A model generated the notes under the pieces. The model was not told the origin of the DNA and did no database searches. It worked only from the letters and a program-made list of their open reading frames with translations. A stretch of 64,000 nucleotides of DNA from Buddleja alternifolia (Eukaryota; Streptophyta; Magnoliopsida; Lamiales; Scrophulariaceae), in contig CM033393.1 in the NCBI GenBank assembly GCA_019426215.1, positions 51,896,645 to 51,960,644 of the forward strand. Direction: 5' to 3'. Of this stretch, positions 45,960 to 56,835 are shown piece after piece. Position numbers and translations under genes: made by a program. Numbering within the stretch: position 1 is the first letter of the stretch; each line of letters begins with the position of its first letter.

Positions 45960-46340
45960 TATATAGGGAAAATGAGTTTTTTTATTTTTGTGTGAAAAAA
46001 AGTAGTGTGTTCGGTTGTGTTTATAAAAATTGTTGAAATTAGTGATTGTAATGTGTGAAATGATTGAAAAGTAATAATTAGATAAATAATGTTGAATTTA
46101 AAAATTTTAAAGAAATGAGGGAGAAAGGTTTAAAAAATTGAAAGGAGATAAAAGAGAAAACTGACAAAAAGAAATTGTGAGATGAGTGATGTGAAATATA
46201 ATTTTAAAAAAATAATTGAAATTTATTGGAAACGTAAAAATGAGAATATTTTATATTAAAAACAATATAAATGTGTATTTTCAGTTTTAGATGAAAATAA
46301 AAATGAAAAAATTGAATTGAAAACACAAACAAACAGGGCC
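45960..46340. mobile_element. degraded MITE related to the one at 55333
   Basis: The right end AAAACACAAACAAACAGGGCC matches, with small differences, the right end of the 55333-55835 element. Internal phrases such as AATGTGTGAAATGATTGA are shared. The left end (GTGTGTTCGGTTGTGTTTAT) is only a weak inverted match. No target duplication is clear. Confidence 0.45.
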
Positions 46341-47100
46341 TTTATTTTTTTTAAAGAAACAAAAGACAATGATTTTATTGAATTGAAGAGTTTTTTCTAT
46401 TTTTTCTCTTATTAAGTTTAGTTCGAAAAATGTCATATTTTTTGCACTCATGTTGAGTGTGCATTTATCGACTGGTTTTATTGAATTAAAGTTGCCACAT
46501 AATTTTATTTTTGATGTTAAAGATAAAGTAAATTTATATTGGTTATGTAATGGATTTAAATTCAAAAAAAGACGGAAATTTATTGCTGCAACTGCGGCGC
46601 CATTTATTGTTGATTTTAATTGGTACCTAATTTTGTTATATAGGCATATGTGGCGGTATTTGGTTCACGTGAAGAAAAAGGGTAACAACATTTGCTAGTA
46701 AAGGGGTTTGGATATTTTTGGCATTATGAAGGAAGACGATAAGGAAGGGATTTGAAATTTTGAATGTGACAGCGAAAAGAAGAAACTTGCGAGGGAAGTA
46801 GGCTGTAAACATGATTTCCGTTTGCCGCCAAGCTTTTCATTTTAAATTCAAATAATACTAAACCTTATTTTAATTTTTAACTGAAACAATTAAAATAGAG
46901 TCATTGTACTTTATAAGAAAAGAAAATTGCTTTCGGCATCGGTCTAATGCACTAATTGAGGATATTAAATTTACCAATCAATTCATTCACAAATTTACAT
47001 CTCAAGTTGAATTCAGATTTTGGGACACAATACCCATTTTATTTTCCAGAAGAAACAGAGAGAAAATGGGTTATAACTTATAAGTAGCTTATGTCACGGC

Positions 47101-47289
47101 TATGATGTACGAACACTTCGAAAAATCATAATTTGCAGTGTCGAACACACGCCGTGTTCGTGATCAACTTTTGAGAGAAAGGAAAAAACACACATGGGCA
47201 GTCGTGTCTGTGTATTAATTTAATTAAAATTGACGTGTCTCATGTCAGTGTCCGTGGCCTGTATCTGTATATGCGTCTGTGCATCATAG
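47101..47289 (-). mobile_element. MITE copy B, inverted relative to copy A
   Basis: The reverse complement aligns with 1777-1956 over its length, sharing ACACAGACACG, CTCTCAA, GAACACGG/GAACACGGCG-like text and TTCGAAGTGT. Its ends TATGATGTACG and GCATCATA form a better inverted repeat than copy A. Flanks share TGTCAC; the target duplication is imperfect. Confidence 0.7.
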
Positions 47290-47361
47290 TGTCACAGTAA
47301 GTACACGGTAGCAGTCTGCTCCTATAACACATCAAACATCGAATCCCACGCAAGGTGTTAA

Positions 47362-48000
47362 ATTTCGGTATCGGTATCGGTATCGGGGTAGTAAATTTAC
47401 TGAAATTTCGGGGATATTCAAAATTTCGATTTCGATTTTAAAGAAATCATGGACATTTATAGAAATATTTAAAAATTTACAACGAAACTTTATGTAACTT
47501 TAAATATCATAATTATGCATCTTTTACATAAATAATATTATATATATATAATGTATGTATAGTGAATTTTGTCAAGTAGTATGATTAAAATCTGTGGCGA
47601 AATATATAAAATAAATATGATTTGAGAGTAAAGTAATAATCAAATCTCCTAGGAACTTCATTAAAACAAAATACCACAATTTCAATACAAATCATCATTT
47701 AAAATCACATTATTTTAAAATTTGAAATAGTTTGAATTTGGCCGAAATTTCGGGAAATTTCGGAGAATTTTGGGATATTTCGGGAAATTTCAGTAGATAT
47801 TTAACAAAGTAATTTTATTAAGAATTCAAGATTTCGGAAAATATCGAAAATATCGGTAAATATCGAGAAATATTGAAAATATCGGGAAATTTCGATAGAT
47901 ATTTTGCAAAATTTGATCGAAGGTGAGATTTCGCTTCGAGACCCCCGGAAATCCGAAATTTCGATCAAAATTTCAAGATATCGAAGGATATTTAAGTCCC
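47362..48000. repeat. array of degenerate GAAATTTCGG / GAAAATATCG motifs
   Basis: The element opens with four TCGGTA-type steps (TTTCGGTATCGGTATCGG) and carries many copies of AAATTTCGG and AAATATCG, clustered at 47365-47440 and 47735-47980 around an AT-rich core. The core motif CGAAATTTCG is self-complementary, so the array can pair with itself. There is no open frame. It could be the ends of a larger dispersed repeat. Confidence 0.7.
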
Positions 48001-48424
48001 ACGGAAAATAATGTAGAATACCCCTCGTAAAACGAAAGAAAAGGGGGAATACATGTCAAATGGCATTATCTTTGTCATGCTACAAACTTATATATATGCC
48101 TTATTTAACGGCCCCCATTAGATATTTGATAGCAAGCATCAAATCAACACAAAAATCTGGCAAATAACAGGTGATATTTGGTTGTTTTCGAGAGTACAAC
48201 TCTTAGGAAATATCCATCACACATTGTATTAAAACATGTGTGGGTCCACCAAAATATAATTTTATTATGTTTTATTATGTCAACCAAATTAATTCATTTC
48301 CTGATCCTCAGATTATTATTTACCGCATTACTTGACAAAATTGCAGAAATGAGATTGTAGAATAAGTCTAATCGCTACATTAATATCAATGCCGATACAT
48401 GACATGGTAATAGGAAAATAAAAT

Positions 48425-48690
48425 TGTTAGGATAATTCACGAAATAAGAGCATAAAAATTAAAGACACAAGAATTTACGTGGTTCGGCAATTGCCTACAT
48501 CCACGGGAAAGGAGAAAGTATTTTACTATTGATGAAAGATGTACAAATTACAATGAATGTCAAAAGCACTGAACTAAAACTTAACCCTTGATTTTTCCCT
48601 AAAATACACGTGCACCCTTCCAAAAATTGGATACAACTGGCCCTTTTAATAATGGGTTTGCTGCATAATTTGGGCTTAGGACTTTAAGAC
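48425..48690. mobile_element. LTR/TRIM-like fragment
   Basis: TGTTAGGATAATTCACGAAA at 48425 begins like an LTR. AAGAATTTACGTGGTTCGGC and CTACATCCACGGG are phrases common in plant copia/TRIM LTRs. No partner LTR, primer site or target duplication was found, so it is a solo or broken copy. Confidence 0.5.
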
Positions 48691-49237
48691 AAATATCACA
48701 ACATAAATTTCCAATTTTATACTAAAAATAAAAATAAGAAATTATTTACAAGTTTATGGATATGATTTTACTTGAATGAATTTTCTAAACCAAAAAAGAA
48801 CGCTCACTGATGGAGATAGTAATGGTGATAGTATGATTGTTAATATTTAAACCCATCACAAACGACTACGAGTCTAAACACATCGAATATATCAGACTCA
48901 TAGATGATCACTAATTGAGGTCACAATTTTCATATTCGGGAAAGAGTAGAAAATCCAGTGAAAGAAGTTACAAGTGTCCAGTGTTAACACTAATATGCAG
49001 CTAAAGTTATCAAATAGAATAAATCTATCATTTTTTTTGTTATTAACAAAATTAATTAATAGAGCATATGTACTAAATAAAATTTACTGAAAATTTGAAG
49101 GTATCCGTCAATAATTCCATAACTAGCAAAATATAGAAGAAGCTACGGAGAAATGGTAGAATATATTAACTGAATCAAATCAGATACAATAGAGTCCAAC
49201 ACACAGGTGGGAGTCCAAGAACACCCTCTTGGTCCTC
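48691..49237. other. AT-rich intergenic DNA
   Basis: No gene or recognisable repeat was seen between the two LTR-like fragments. Confidence 0.45.
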
Positions 49238-49499
49238 TGATCTAGGTCGATTTTGGGGGATCAATCTGGCTCAGTCTGGGCTACTTCGCATGACACATGA
49301 ATATGGTGACGAGATGTTGGGACTGCACTTGGACACTAGACCAAGCTGTCTACGTACCTCCTTGGAGGATCAAGTCTAACGTAATTCAAAGGTTTTGATT
49401 TTATTGATGGGTTTAGGATGGTATATTGTATAGACTTTAGGGTCGTATCTATGAAGAGTAGACCCTTAGGGTCGTATGAAGAGTAGACCCTTAGGGTCG
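49238..49499 (+). mobile_element. truncated LTR fragment shared with 58693
   Basis: TGATCTAGGTCGATTTTGGG at 49238 starts a 260-bp segment that aligns closely with 58693 onward (GAATATGGTGACGAGATGTTG, CCTTGGAGGATCAAGTCTAA, GTAGACCCTTAGGGTCG). Its last 23 bp are duplicated (AGTAGACCCTTAGGGTCGTA twice). It then stops abruptly at the LINE fragment. Confidence 0.75.
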
Positions 49500-50394
49500 C
49501 CTTCAAGCACAACTCGAGACCACCCCTTGCTGCGGGCAAACTCCAACGCCAAAACCGCTTCTAAGACCTCCGCATGTTCTGGAGAAGAAAAGAAAGGAAA
49601 CCTTCTTGTGCACCAACCAACACACTTATCCGAACAGTCTCTTGAAACATCACCCCATCAAAATTGAGTTTCACCACCCCCGAATCTGGACAACCCACTG
49701 TTCGCTAAACGTGGGAGGACGCGCTGGCTTTGAAACCTCAACCGTCTTTCGAAAAGAATCGAGAACCCCCTTTGCTTAAAGAATAATTACGTCTGGTTTG
49801 AGGGATTGTCTTTCCATCAAGGTCTTGTTCCGATTGAACCAAAGGAACCAACGCACGATAAGGAAATATGAAAGTCTGATTGCTCTAAAGCCGATGCCAG
49901 ATGCTGAAACCAAAGCTCAATGTTGATCAAACCTGTTGATAAAGAATGCCATGGCATATTGGAAATGCACCATACTACTCTTGCACAAGGACAAAGAAAA
50001 AGGCAACGAATCACCAATTCTCATCCCTCTTCGCATATTGGACAAGATCCCACAATATCCACTTTCCTTTTTAAGAGATTGATACTTGATGGTAAGGCCT
50101 GATAGCAAGCTCTCCATGTAAAGAGTTTAATCTTTGGCGGAACTCAAGATTTCCATAAAAAGTCCCATTTATCCTCGGTTTGATTCATCCCGAGAGACGT
50201 TGTAGAGGACCACGGACGAGATAGGACTTTCATCTCTCTAGCTAGATGATATGGGCTTCGAACCGAAAAGAAACCCGATCTCATATAATGCCAAATAATC
50301 CTATCCTTGTTCATTGAGCTGCCCAACGGAATAGATAGAATAGAAGCAGCCTTAGTTTCACTAAAAATCTCACTTATGAGGGCAACATCCTATC
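49500..50394 (-). pseudogene. LINE 3' part: zf-RVT and RNase-H-like region, decayed
   Basis: On the minus strand, frames interrupted by stops read NKDRIIWHYMRSGFFSVRSP (the zf-RVT region of plant L1-type LINEs), then CPCARVVWCI (zinc-knuckle-like), and closer to 49500 LPAARGGLELCLKA (RNase-H-like). It is the continuation of the segment at 52880-53450, separated by the copia element at 50395-52879. Frameshifts and stops make it non-functional. Confidence 0.8.
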
Positions 50395-52879
50395 TGTTAG
50401 GAATCAAGGCTTTCAATGGTGAAACAACAACTGGAAAATATAAGAAACGAAGGGAAAAACAAAAGTAATACAGAAGACAAAGAATTTTTCTGGTAGAAGC
50501 CCAATAAAGGGAAAAACCATCTCCAACTAGATCTTTTATTTCAACTCTCAAAGTGATTCAATGTTTACAAGAGTGAGATCTAATATTTATGGAGTTACAA
50601 GAGTCAAACCCTAATCTAAGTAGGAAAACTAATCCTAACATACTAAAGAATACATCCCAAACAATTAGGAAACAATTCCATACAAGACATGACTCAAAAT
50701 TATGTCAAAATCCTCCAAAATAGGAAAAACCATAAAAAAAATGCGCTGCCAACGTGCTTCCCGAGCCTAAGTGCCATACAGTCGCGCCTGGGCGCCACCC
50801 TTCTGTCTGGGGCGCCTAGGCGCCACGATCAGTGTCTGCGCTCGCCGGCTTCAATTTTTGACTCATCTTTTTACAATCCCGGTCAACCTCGACTCTTCTT
50901 GGCTCTATTTTGGCTCCTCTTCTTGACCTTATTTTGATCCAACTCCCCCAAACCCATCAATCTCCCACTTGGATACTGATCAAAATAACTCAAACTCAAA
51001 CTTAAACCCAAAAAACTTTTCCACTTCTCCTAAGTGAAAAAACATGATCTAGTTGGAACATCTCCAAACTTTATAGAGATCAATCAAAGCATCTCCATGC
51101 CCCATCAATTCATCCGACTCAAGTGACCCCCACTTGATGGACTCTCTCTTCTTTTCCAATGTGTACAATGTTCTCTTTCTTAAACCACTTGCTACTACTC
51201 TATTCTCTTTGGTGATCACCCAAGATCCACTGAATACTGTGGTATATCCCTCTCGGTATAACTGACCCACGGATATAAGGTTCTTCCTAAGATTCGGAAC
51301 ATGTCTCACCTCACTCAACTTGAGTCTCACTCCATTGGCATCCTCGATGTCAACATCACCCTTACCTACTGTGTTCAAGGTTTCGTCTCTTTCAAGACAG
51401 ACCTTTCCAAACTCAACGAAAACGTTGTTAGCTAATATTTTTTCCTCCGATGTAGGGTGATAGGATGCACCTGAGTCCAAAATCCAAGTACACCTTGGAT
51501 CCTCGGTACAACAAATCAAAGCACAACCATGATCCTCCGTCATGGTATTCATGGATCCCTCATCTTGTTTTTTTTTCTTATCTTTTTTCAGCTCCTTGCA
51601 CTTGTTTTGGTAGTGCCCGTATTTCCCGCAATTAAAGCATTCCGCTTCTTCCTTGCGTTTTCCCCGGTGACTATTTTGACTGCTTCTTCCATCGACACTT
51701 AAGGCTCCTGCCATAATTTCCCCAGATTCTTTCCTACGAATATCCTCGCTCAGAATCATATCCAGGATTTCTTGAAGCTTCAGAGTCTTATTCCCGGAAG
51801 AACTACTTACCGTAGTCACAATTGCACTCCAACTATCAGGCAAGGATGAAAGTAGGATCAAAGCTTAGGTCTCATCATCAAACGTGGATTCTATCGAACT
51901 CAACTGAGTTAAAATCATGTTAAACTCGTTGATGTGATTCGTCACAGATCCAACTTCACCCATCCTCAAATTAAATAATCTACGCATCAAATAAACCTTG
52001 TTCGAGGTGGATGACTTCTCGTACGTATTTGATAGCGCCTCCATTAGACCCACTGTAGTCTTCTCTTTGATGGTGTTGAAAACAACATTCCTCACCAGCA
52101 TCAACCGAACCACACCTAGAGCTTTGTGATCTAGCAACGCCCAATCTTCATCCGTCATCTTCTCCGGCTTCTTTCCCGTCAACGGTTCATGTAGCTTTTT
52201 CTGATATAAATGGTCCTCTATCTTAACTTTTCCTTCATCACCGGCCATAACTTCCACTCTACAAAAATCACAAAGCTAATCTGAGCTCTCGTGTTTACCC
52301 TCAGATCTAGTTCTAAGACGTCTCCTAAAACTTAAACCCTAGGCTCTGATACCAATTGTTAGGAATCAACGCTTTCAATGGTGATTGGTGAAATAACAAC
52401 GGGAAAATATAAGAAACGAAGGAAAAAACAAAAGCAATGAAGAAGACAAAGAATTTTTCTGGTGGAAACCCAATTAAGGGAAAAACCATCTCCAACTAGA
52501 TCTTTTATTTCAACTCTCAAAGTAATTCAATGTTTACAAGAGTGAGTTCTAATATTTATAAAGTTACAAGAGTCAAACCCTAAGGGAAACTAATCCTAAC
52601 ATACTAGGGAATACATCCCAAACAATTAGGAAACAATTCCATACAAGATAGGACTCCAAATTAGGAAAAATCGTCGAAAAAACACGCTGCCAGCGTGCTG
52701 CCCGCGCCTAGGTGCCATACAGTGGCGCCTGGGAGCCACAATCAGTGTCTGCGCTCCCCGATTTCTATTTTTTGATTCCTTTTTATCCTTTTGCTATCCC
52801 GGTTAACCCCGATCCTTCTTGGATCTATTTTGGTTCCTCTTCTTGACCTTATTTTGATCCGACTCCACCAAACCCATCA
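50395..52879 (-). mobile_element. deleted Ty1/copia retrotransposon nested in a LINE
   Basis: LTRs are 50395-50959 and 52357-52879, with termini TGATGGG...CTAACA on the minus strand. Next to the right LTR the minus strand has TGGTATCAGAGCC, the Met-tRNA primer site; AAGTGGGAGAT before the other LTR is a polypurine tract. The interior encodes only gag and protease. Integrase, reverse transcriptase and RNase H are missing. Flanks CTATC and CCACC differ by two C/T changes, so they may be a decayed 5-bp target duplication. It splits a LINE. Confidence 0.9.
51049..52257 (-). pseudogene. copia gag-protease remnant with a nonsense codon
   Basis: Two open pieces in the same frame (51865-52257 and 51049-51861) are separated by one TAA at 51862-51864. 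The first is the gag UBN2-like part (SNTYEKSSTSNKVYLMRRLF). The second has a CCHC zinc knuckle (CFNCGKYGHYQNKC), the aspartic protease core ILDSGASYH and a partial GAG-pre-integrase segment. It then runs into unrelated residues where the pol domains were deleted. Confidence 0.88.
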
Positions 52880-53450
52880 CCACCAGCCCTCTTGACCAAT
52901 CCGTAGCTCTTGGATAGTGGAATCTTCATCCAGAATGTGGGGTCTAGAAATAACCTCGAACTCGTGGCAACTGGGAAGCCATGGGTCACCCCAAATGCGT
53001 ACGTCTCGCCCCAAATCAATCCGCCATCTACATCCCTATTTAAGAAGATTCCGGGATCCAAGAATACTTTTCCATGTAAGAGATGGTTTAGACCCCACAA
53101 CCGCCTCCATAAAAGATGAGTTAAGGAAGTAACGGGCTCGATAAATAAGACTCAACAAGCACTCTGGATTTTGTAAAATACGCCACCCTTGTTTTGCTAG
53201 CATAGCTTGATTGAAAGATTTGAGCTCTCTAAATCCCAAAGCCCCTTCGTCTTTTCCCCGACACAACTTGTCCCACACCATCCAATGGATCACGAGTATC
53301 CCTATTATTTCACCAAAAGTTTGCCATTCCCAACTCTATCTCCCTCAAAAGCCCATCCGGTAATTGGAAACAACTCGTTGCATAAGTGGGGATGGATTGG
53401 ATAACCGCCTTAAGTAACACCTCTTTTCCCTCTTGTGAGAGAAAATATAG
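52880..53450 (-). pseudogene. LINE reverse-transcriptase C-terminal part, 5'-truncated
   Basis: Minus-strand frames read [20 protein letters not shown], then IHWMVWDKLC, GALGFRELKSFNQAMLAKQG and SKPSLTWKSILGSRNLLK. This is the region following the RT domain in plant non-LTR elements. It ends at the copia insertion; the remaining 3' part is at 49500-50394. No RT catalytic YADD box is present, so the copy is 5'-truncated, as usual for LINEs. Confidence 0.85.
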
Positions 53451-54059
53451 ATGAAGCCTAAACGGGTAAACCCAATATACATACATATAATTAAGCTGGG
53501 TTCTGTGTTTGTTCTCCGGTCTTTGATCATTCTCATAGACATCATTAATTTTTTCAGCTGTTTAAACCGAAGGAATAGAAGAACATTATGCATATATCAG
53601 ACGTCAACTCGAATTTCTGTGACATAGTTGCAGCTGTATTCTTGTTTACACTATAAATAATTTGGGCTGTCGAAATTACAAGGCCCAAATAGCCCGAATT
53701 GTAGGCATTCGAAAATAAAGAAATTAGGTCCATAATGAACCTAATTTCCAATCATCTGCAGAGGCGCGCTAATTTGAAATTATTTGAAAGAGCAGTTGAA
53801 GACGGTTGAAGGCGGTTCCAGAAGAAAAGGAACGTGGGTTCCTCAAAGACCCATATATATACGAGCCGCGGAGAAGAAGAGGGGAGATCGCAAGATCATC
53901 AGACTTCTTTCTCTTAGCGTAAATTAAGTAGTTCATAGCATAATGTAGGAGTAGCAGTAGAATAGATGTAATAGTTTCTTATCGAAAACCACTTAGATGC
54001 GGCTGCGAAGCATGTATCCATAATTATCTGTAATCATCATGATTGAAAACTTTCACGGA

Positions 54060-54420
54060 GGTGTAAATTATCGTTTATTCAGATTTAAGTATTGAATAGA
54101 TAGTTTATGCACTGGACTTGAGTTTTCAATTTACCCTTTTGAATTCGAACATATTCAAGTATGGAAAAAAGATAGATTCTCACGTAGGTATAAGATTATC
54201 TTTTTTCAGATTTAAGTATCTGAGAGATAATTTTTATCTGGACTTGAATTTTATCTTTCATCTCATTATTGTATTCGAAGACAATAATCAACATCTAAAA
54301 TAATACATTCGATCGAGAGATTCTCACGTAGGTATAAGATTATCTTGTGTCAGATTTAAGTATCAGAGAGATAGTTTTTATCTGGACTTGAATCTTTCCT
54401 TCACTGTATTATTGTGTCAT
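54060..54420. repeat. triplicated module inside the LTR
   Basis: CAGATTTAAGTAT followed by AGATAGTTT/AGATAATTT and TGGACTTGA recurs three times (about 54079, 54207 and 54350). Each copy is preceded by AGGT(A/G)TAA. The same triplication is in the 3' LTR at about 57538-57860, so it predates insertion. Confidence 0.8.
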
Positions 54421-55332
54421 TCGAAGACGGTAAATATTTTAGTCAATTGCGGTCCGAATATTAATTTAAACAACACGGCGAAGTGTTAAATTCTGAACCA
54501 CTGCCTAGCGTATCGAATTCGAGCGCGGGGGTTGAAAGATAATTCTAAGATAAGAATTATCGCAGGGCTTGGAACACGCAGTTGGATCCACCCTAGTATA
54601 GATTGTTTTTTTTTACGAAACAAGTTTTGGCGACCACAGTGGGAGACGGTTCGATAACTGACTTTTTGAAAGTCTCTCAGAAACAAAATTCTTATATAAT
54701 ATTTTGAATCGCTCGGAGACGACTCGGTGACGATTGTGACGCTCAGTCAAGTTTCAATCAGTACCGAGCATTAGCACTAGAGTCTGCCTGTATATTTACT
54801 GCAATTGTGCAAGATATAGCAGAAAGTGCTCGAGATGAGCTTGCTCAAGAAGTTACTCGAGTGATTACAGAGTTAGGCGAAAAACATGTGATGTTTTTTT
54901 GAATATGATAAATACACAGGATATCCTCGAGAATCTCGAGTTCGAGATGGTCTATTTGAAGTCGGTAAAGCTTTGAGCCCGATACCCCTCGAAGAACAAT
55001 ATTTTGCGAATCAGCAAAATACTGGGGGGCAAGAATTCTCACCGATAATTTTATGCTTATTTTTTTTTAACTAAGTCAAAATGGTGAACAATCTCGAAAT
55101 CGAAATAAGCCCCTTTTCGAACCTTCAGTTCAGAGTAGTCGAGTTGAAGAAATCATTAAACCCGTGGGTGAAACTCCAGAAGCGCAGGCCCTTCGAATGA
55201 AGCTGCAACTCTCGAGTTATCTTTAACTGAGTCAAAATCTCTTGAGGTCGAAGCGGTGAACACCCTCGAAACTGGGCCCTTTTTAACTCGAATTATCAAG
55301 GTGCTCGAAATCACTGAAGTCGAAATATCAAA

Positions 55333-55835
55333 GGCTCTGTTTGTTTATGTTTTTGAGATGAAATTCTGAAAATTTCTCTGGAAATGCGTACTACATGGAT
55401 TCGTGTGAGAATTGATGTAATGTGTGTTGTGTTTGTTTATGTTTTTAAATAGTGGTTGAGATTTGTAAAATATGAGTTAAATAATTGAGTTAGTTATTTG
55501 TGTAATGATTAGGTGAATAAATAAATAATAAAATAAGATAGATATATATAAAGTTAATTTAATATTAATATATTTTGAAATTTGAAATTTGAAATTTGAA
55601 ATTTATTATTAATATATAGTAAAAGTGGAAGATTGAATAGAAAAGTAATGATTGGAGGAAATGATGTTGATTGATAAATGTGTGAAATGATTGATATAGT
55701 GAGTGATAGGTAGTTATATGGAGAATTGAAAAAGTTAAGTAGAATTTAAATGAAAATGGTTTGTGTTATGAATTTTTAGAATTTTGTGATTCAGAATATT
55801 GAAAATGGAATTTGAAAACATAAACAAACAAGGCC
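55333..55835. mobile_element. MITE nested in the LTR retrotransposon
   Basis: The 503 bp element has inverted ends GGCTCTGTTTGTTTATGTTT and, reverse-complemented, GGCCTTGTTTGTTTATGTTT. AAA flanks both sides as a possible 3-bp target duplication, which with the GGCC/TGTTTGTTT end suggests PIF/Harbinger or hAT. The AT-rich core contains four GAAATTT steps near 55580-55605. No transposase. Confidence 0.78.
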
Positions 55836-55849
55836 AAAGTATTCAAAAT

Positions 55850-56068
55850 GACTAAACTCGAAATATCACCTACTCAAAATCAGACATGTTCAAAATATCA
55901 TATACTCGAAATAAGACATATTCAAAATATCATAAACTCAAAATAAAACATGTCGAAATTAAGCATATTCGAAATAAGATATACTCTAGATACTACATCC
56001 TCGAAATTAAGCATACTCGAAAAACTAAATGCTCGAAGCATAACATGTTCGAGATACTACATAATACA
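55850..56068. repeat. degenerate minisatellite around CATACTCGAAATAAGA
   Basis: About a dozen imperfect units of 13-20 bp with core (A/T)(C/T)TCGAAAT or TTCAAAAT separated by AAGACATA-like spacers. Examples are ATACTCGAAATAAGACATA and ATATTCGAAATAAGATATA. It runs from the nested MITE to the captured gene fragment. Confidence 0.7.
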
Positions 56069-56103
56069 TATTCGCTGCTCGTGGGGTCTTGCCATTCTTG
56101 AGT

Positions 56104-56378
56104 GCCTTTTCGAAATTAGAACCAGATTTAGACCAGAGCTGAGTGCGAGACTCGTCGACATGGTTAGATTTAGTGTGGAGGATGCAGAAAGTGTCGCCTT
56201 TATCGGCTAGACTATCGATCGATAATTGCAGCGCCGCCTTGCTGTTCTTCGAGAAATCCATGGCTATTCCGATCTTCCTATCTTTCACCATTTCTGCTTC
56301 GTCTTCTTCTTCTGATGTTTTGTTTCGTGTTTGTGTTTTCTTCTTATGAGAAGAGGGGAAAAGACAAAGAGCTGTCAA
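56104..56378 (-). pseudogene. captured 5' fragment of a universal stress protein gene
   Basis: The minus strand carries an ATG at 56289-56291 starting MVKDRKIGIAMDFSKNSKAA and continuing to DESRTQLWSKSGS at about 56118. This is exon 1 of plant USP-domain proteins (beta1-alpha1-beta2 of the fold). The normal continuation (PLIPLxEF) is missing. The frame runs on as NFEKALKNGKTP into retroelement sequence, and the open frame extends to 56025. The upstream in-frame part (56292-56378) is probably 5'UTR. Both sides are retroelement DNA inside one pair of LTRs. Confidence 0.85.
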
Positions 56379-56835
56379 AATAAGATATTTATGGTGGTAA
56401 AAGGAAATATTTTCTTTCTAGCTGTAATTATCATCAAGGAGTAATAAGGAAAAAGGAATGGTGAAAGTTTGGAAATATGCTCCTGATTTGACTTTTTAGT
56501 CAAATGTGTCCAGCTTTGTTAATATATCTATTTGATGGTTAAAGGTTTCGATTGTAATGGGCTATATAATCGAAACTTGGGCCATATAATCGAAACTATT
56601 TTCCTATATATGGACATTGTATGGAAATCGAAATCGAAATCAGTCTTCCTAAGCTTACCAATCGAGCATTTGTCGTCCTTTACTTTTTCTTTTCATTTAA
56701 TTCATCATTGCTGATTCATTAACACTTCAACTTCAACATTACTTTTTCTTTGTTATATGCATATATATATATGAATATGTATGTATATTCAATGTCACTC
56801 AACATAACTCATATATATACCTCAAATCATCACTC
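56379..56835 (-). promoter_or_regulatory. putative captured promoter of the stress-protein fragment
   Basis: Upstream of the captured ATG lie an inverted W-box pair (TTTGACT at 56487-56493, AGTCAAA at 56498-56504) and two copies of CATATAATCGAAAC-like text at about 56562-56597. W boxes bind WRKY factors. Whether this DNA came with the gene or belongs to the retroelement cannot be decided from one copy. Confidence 0.35.
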
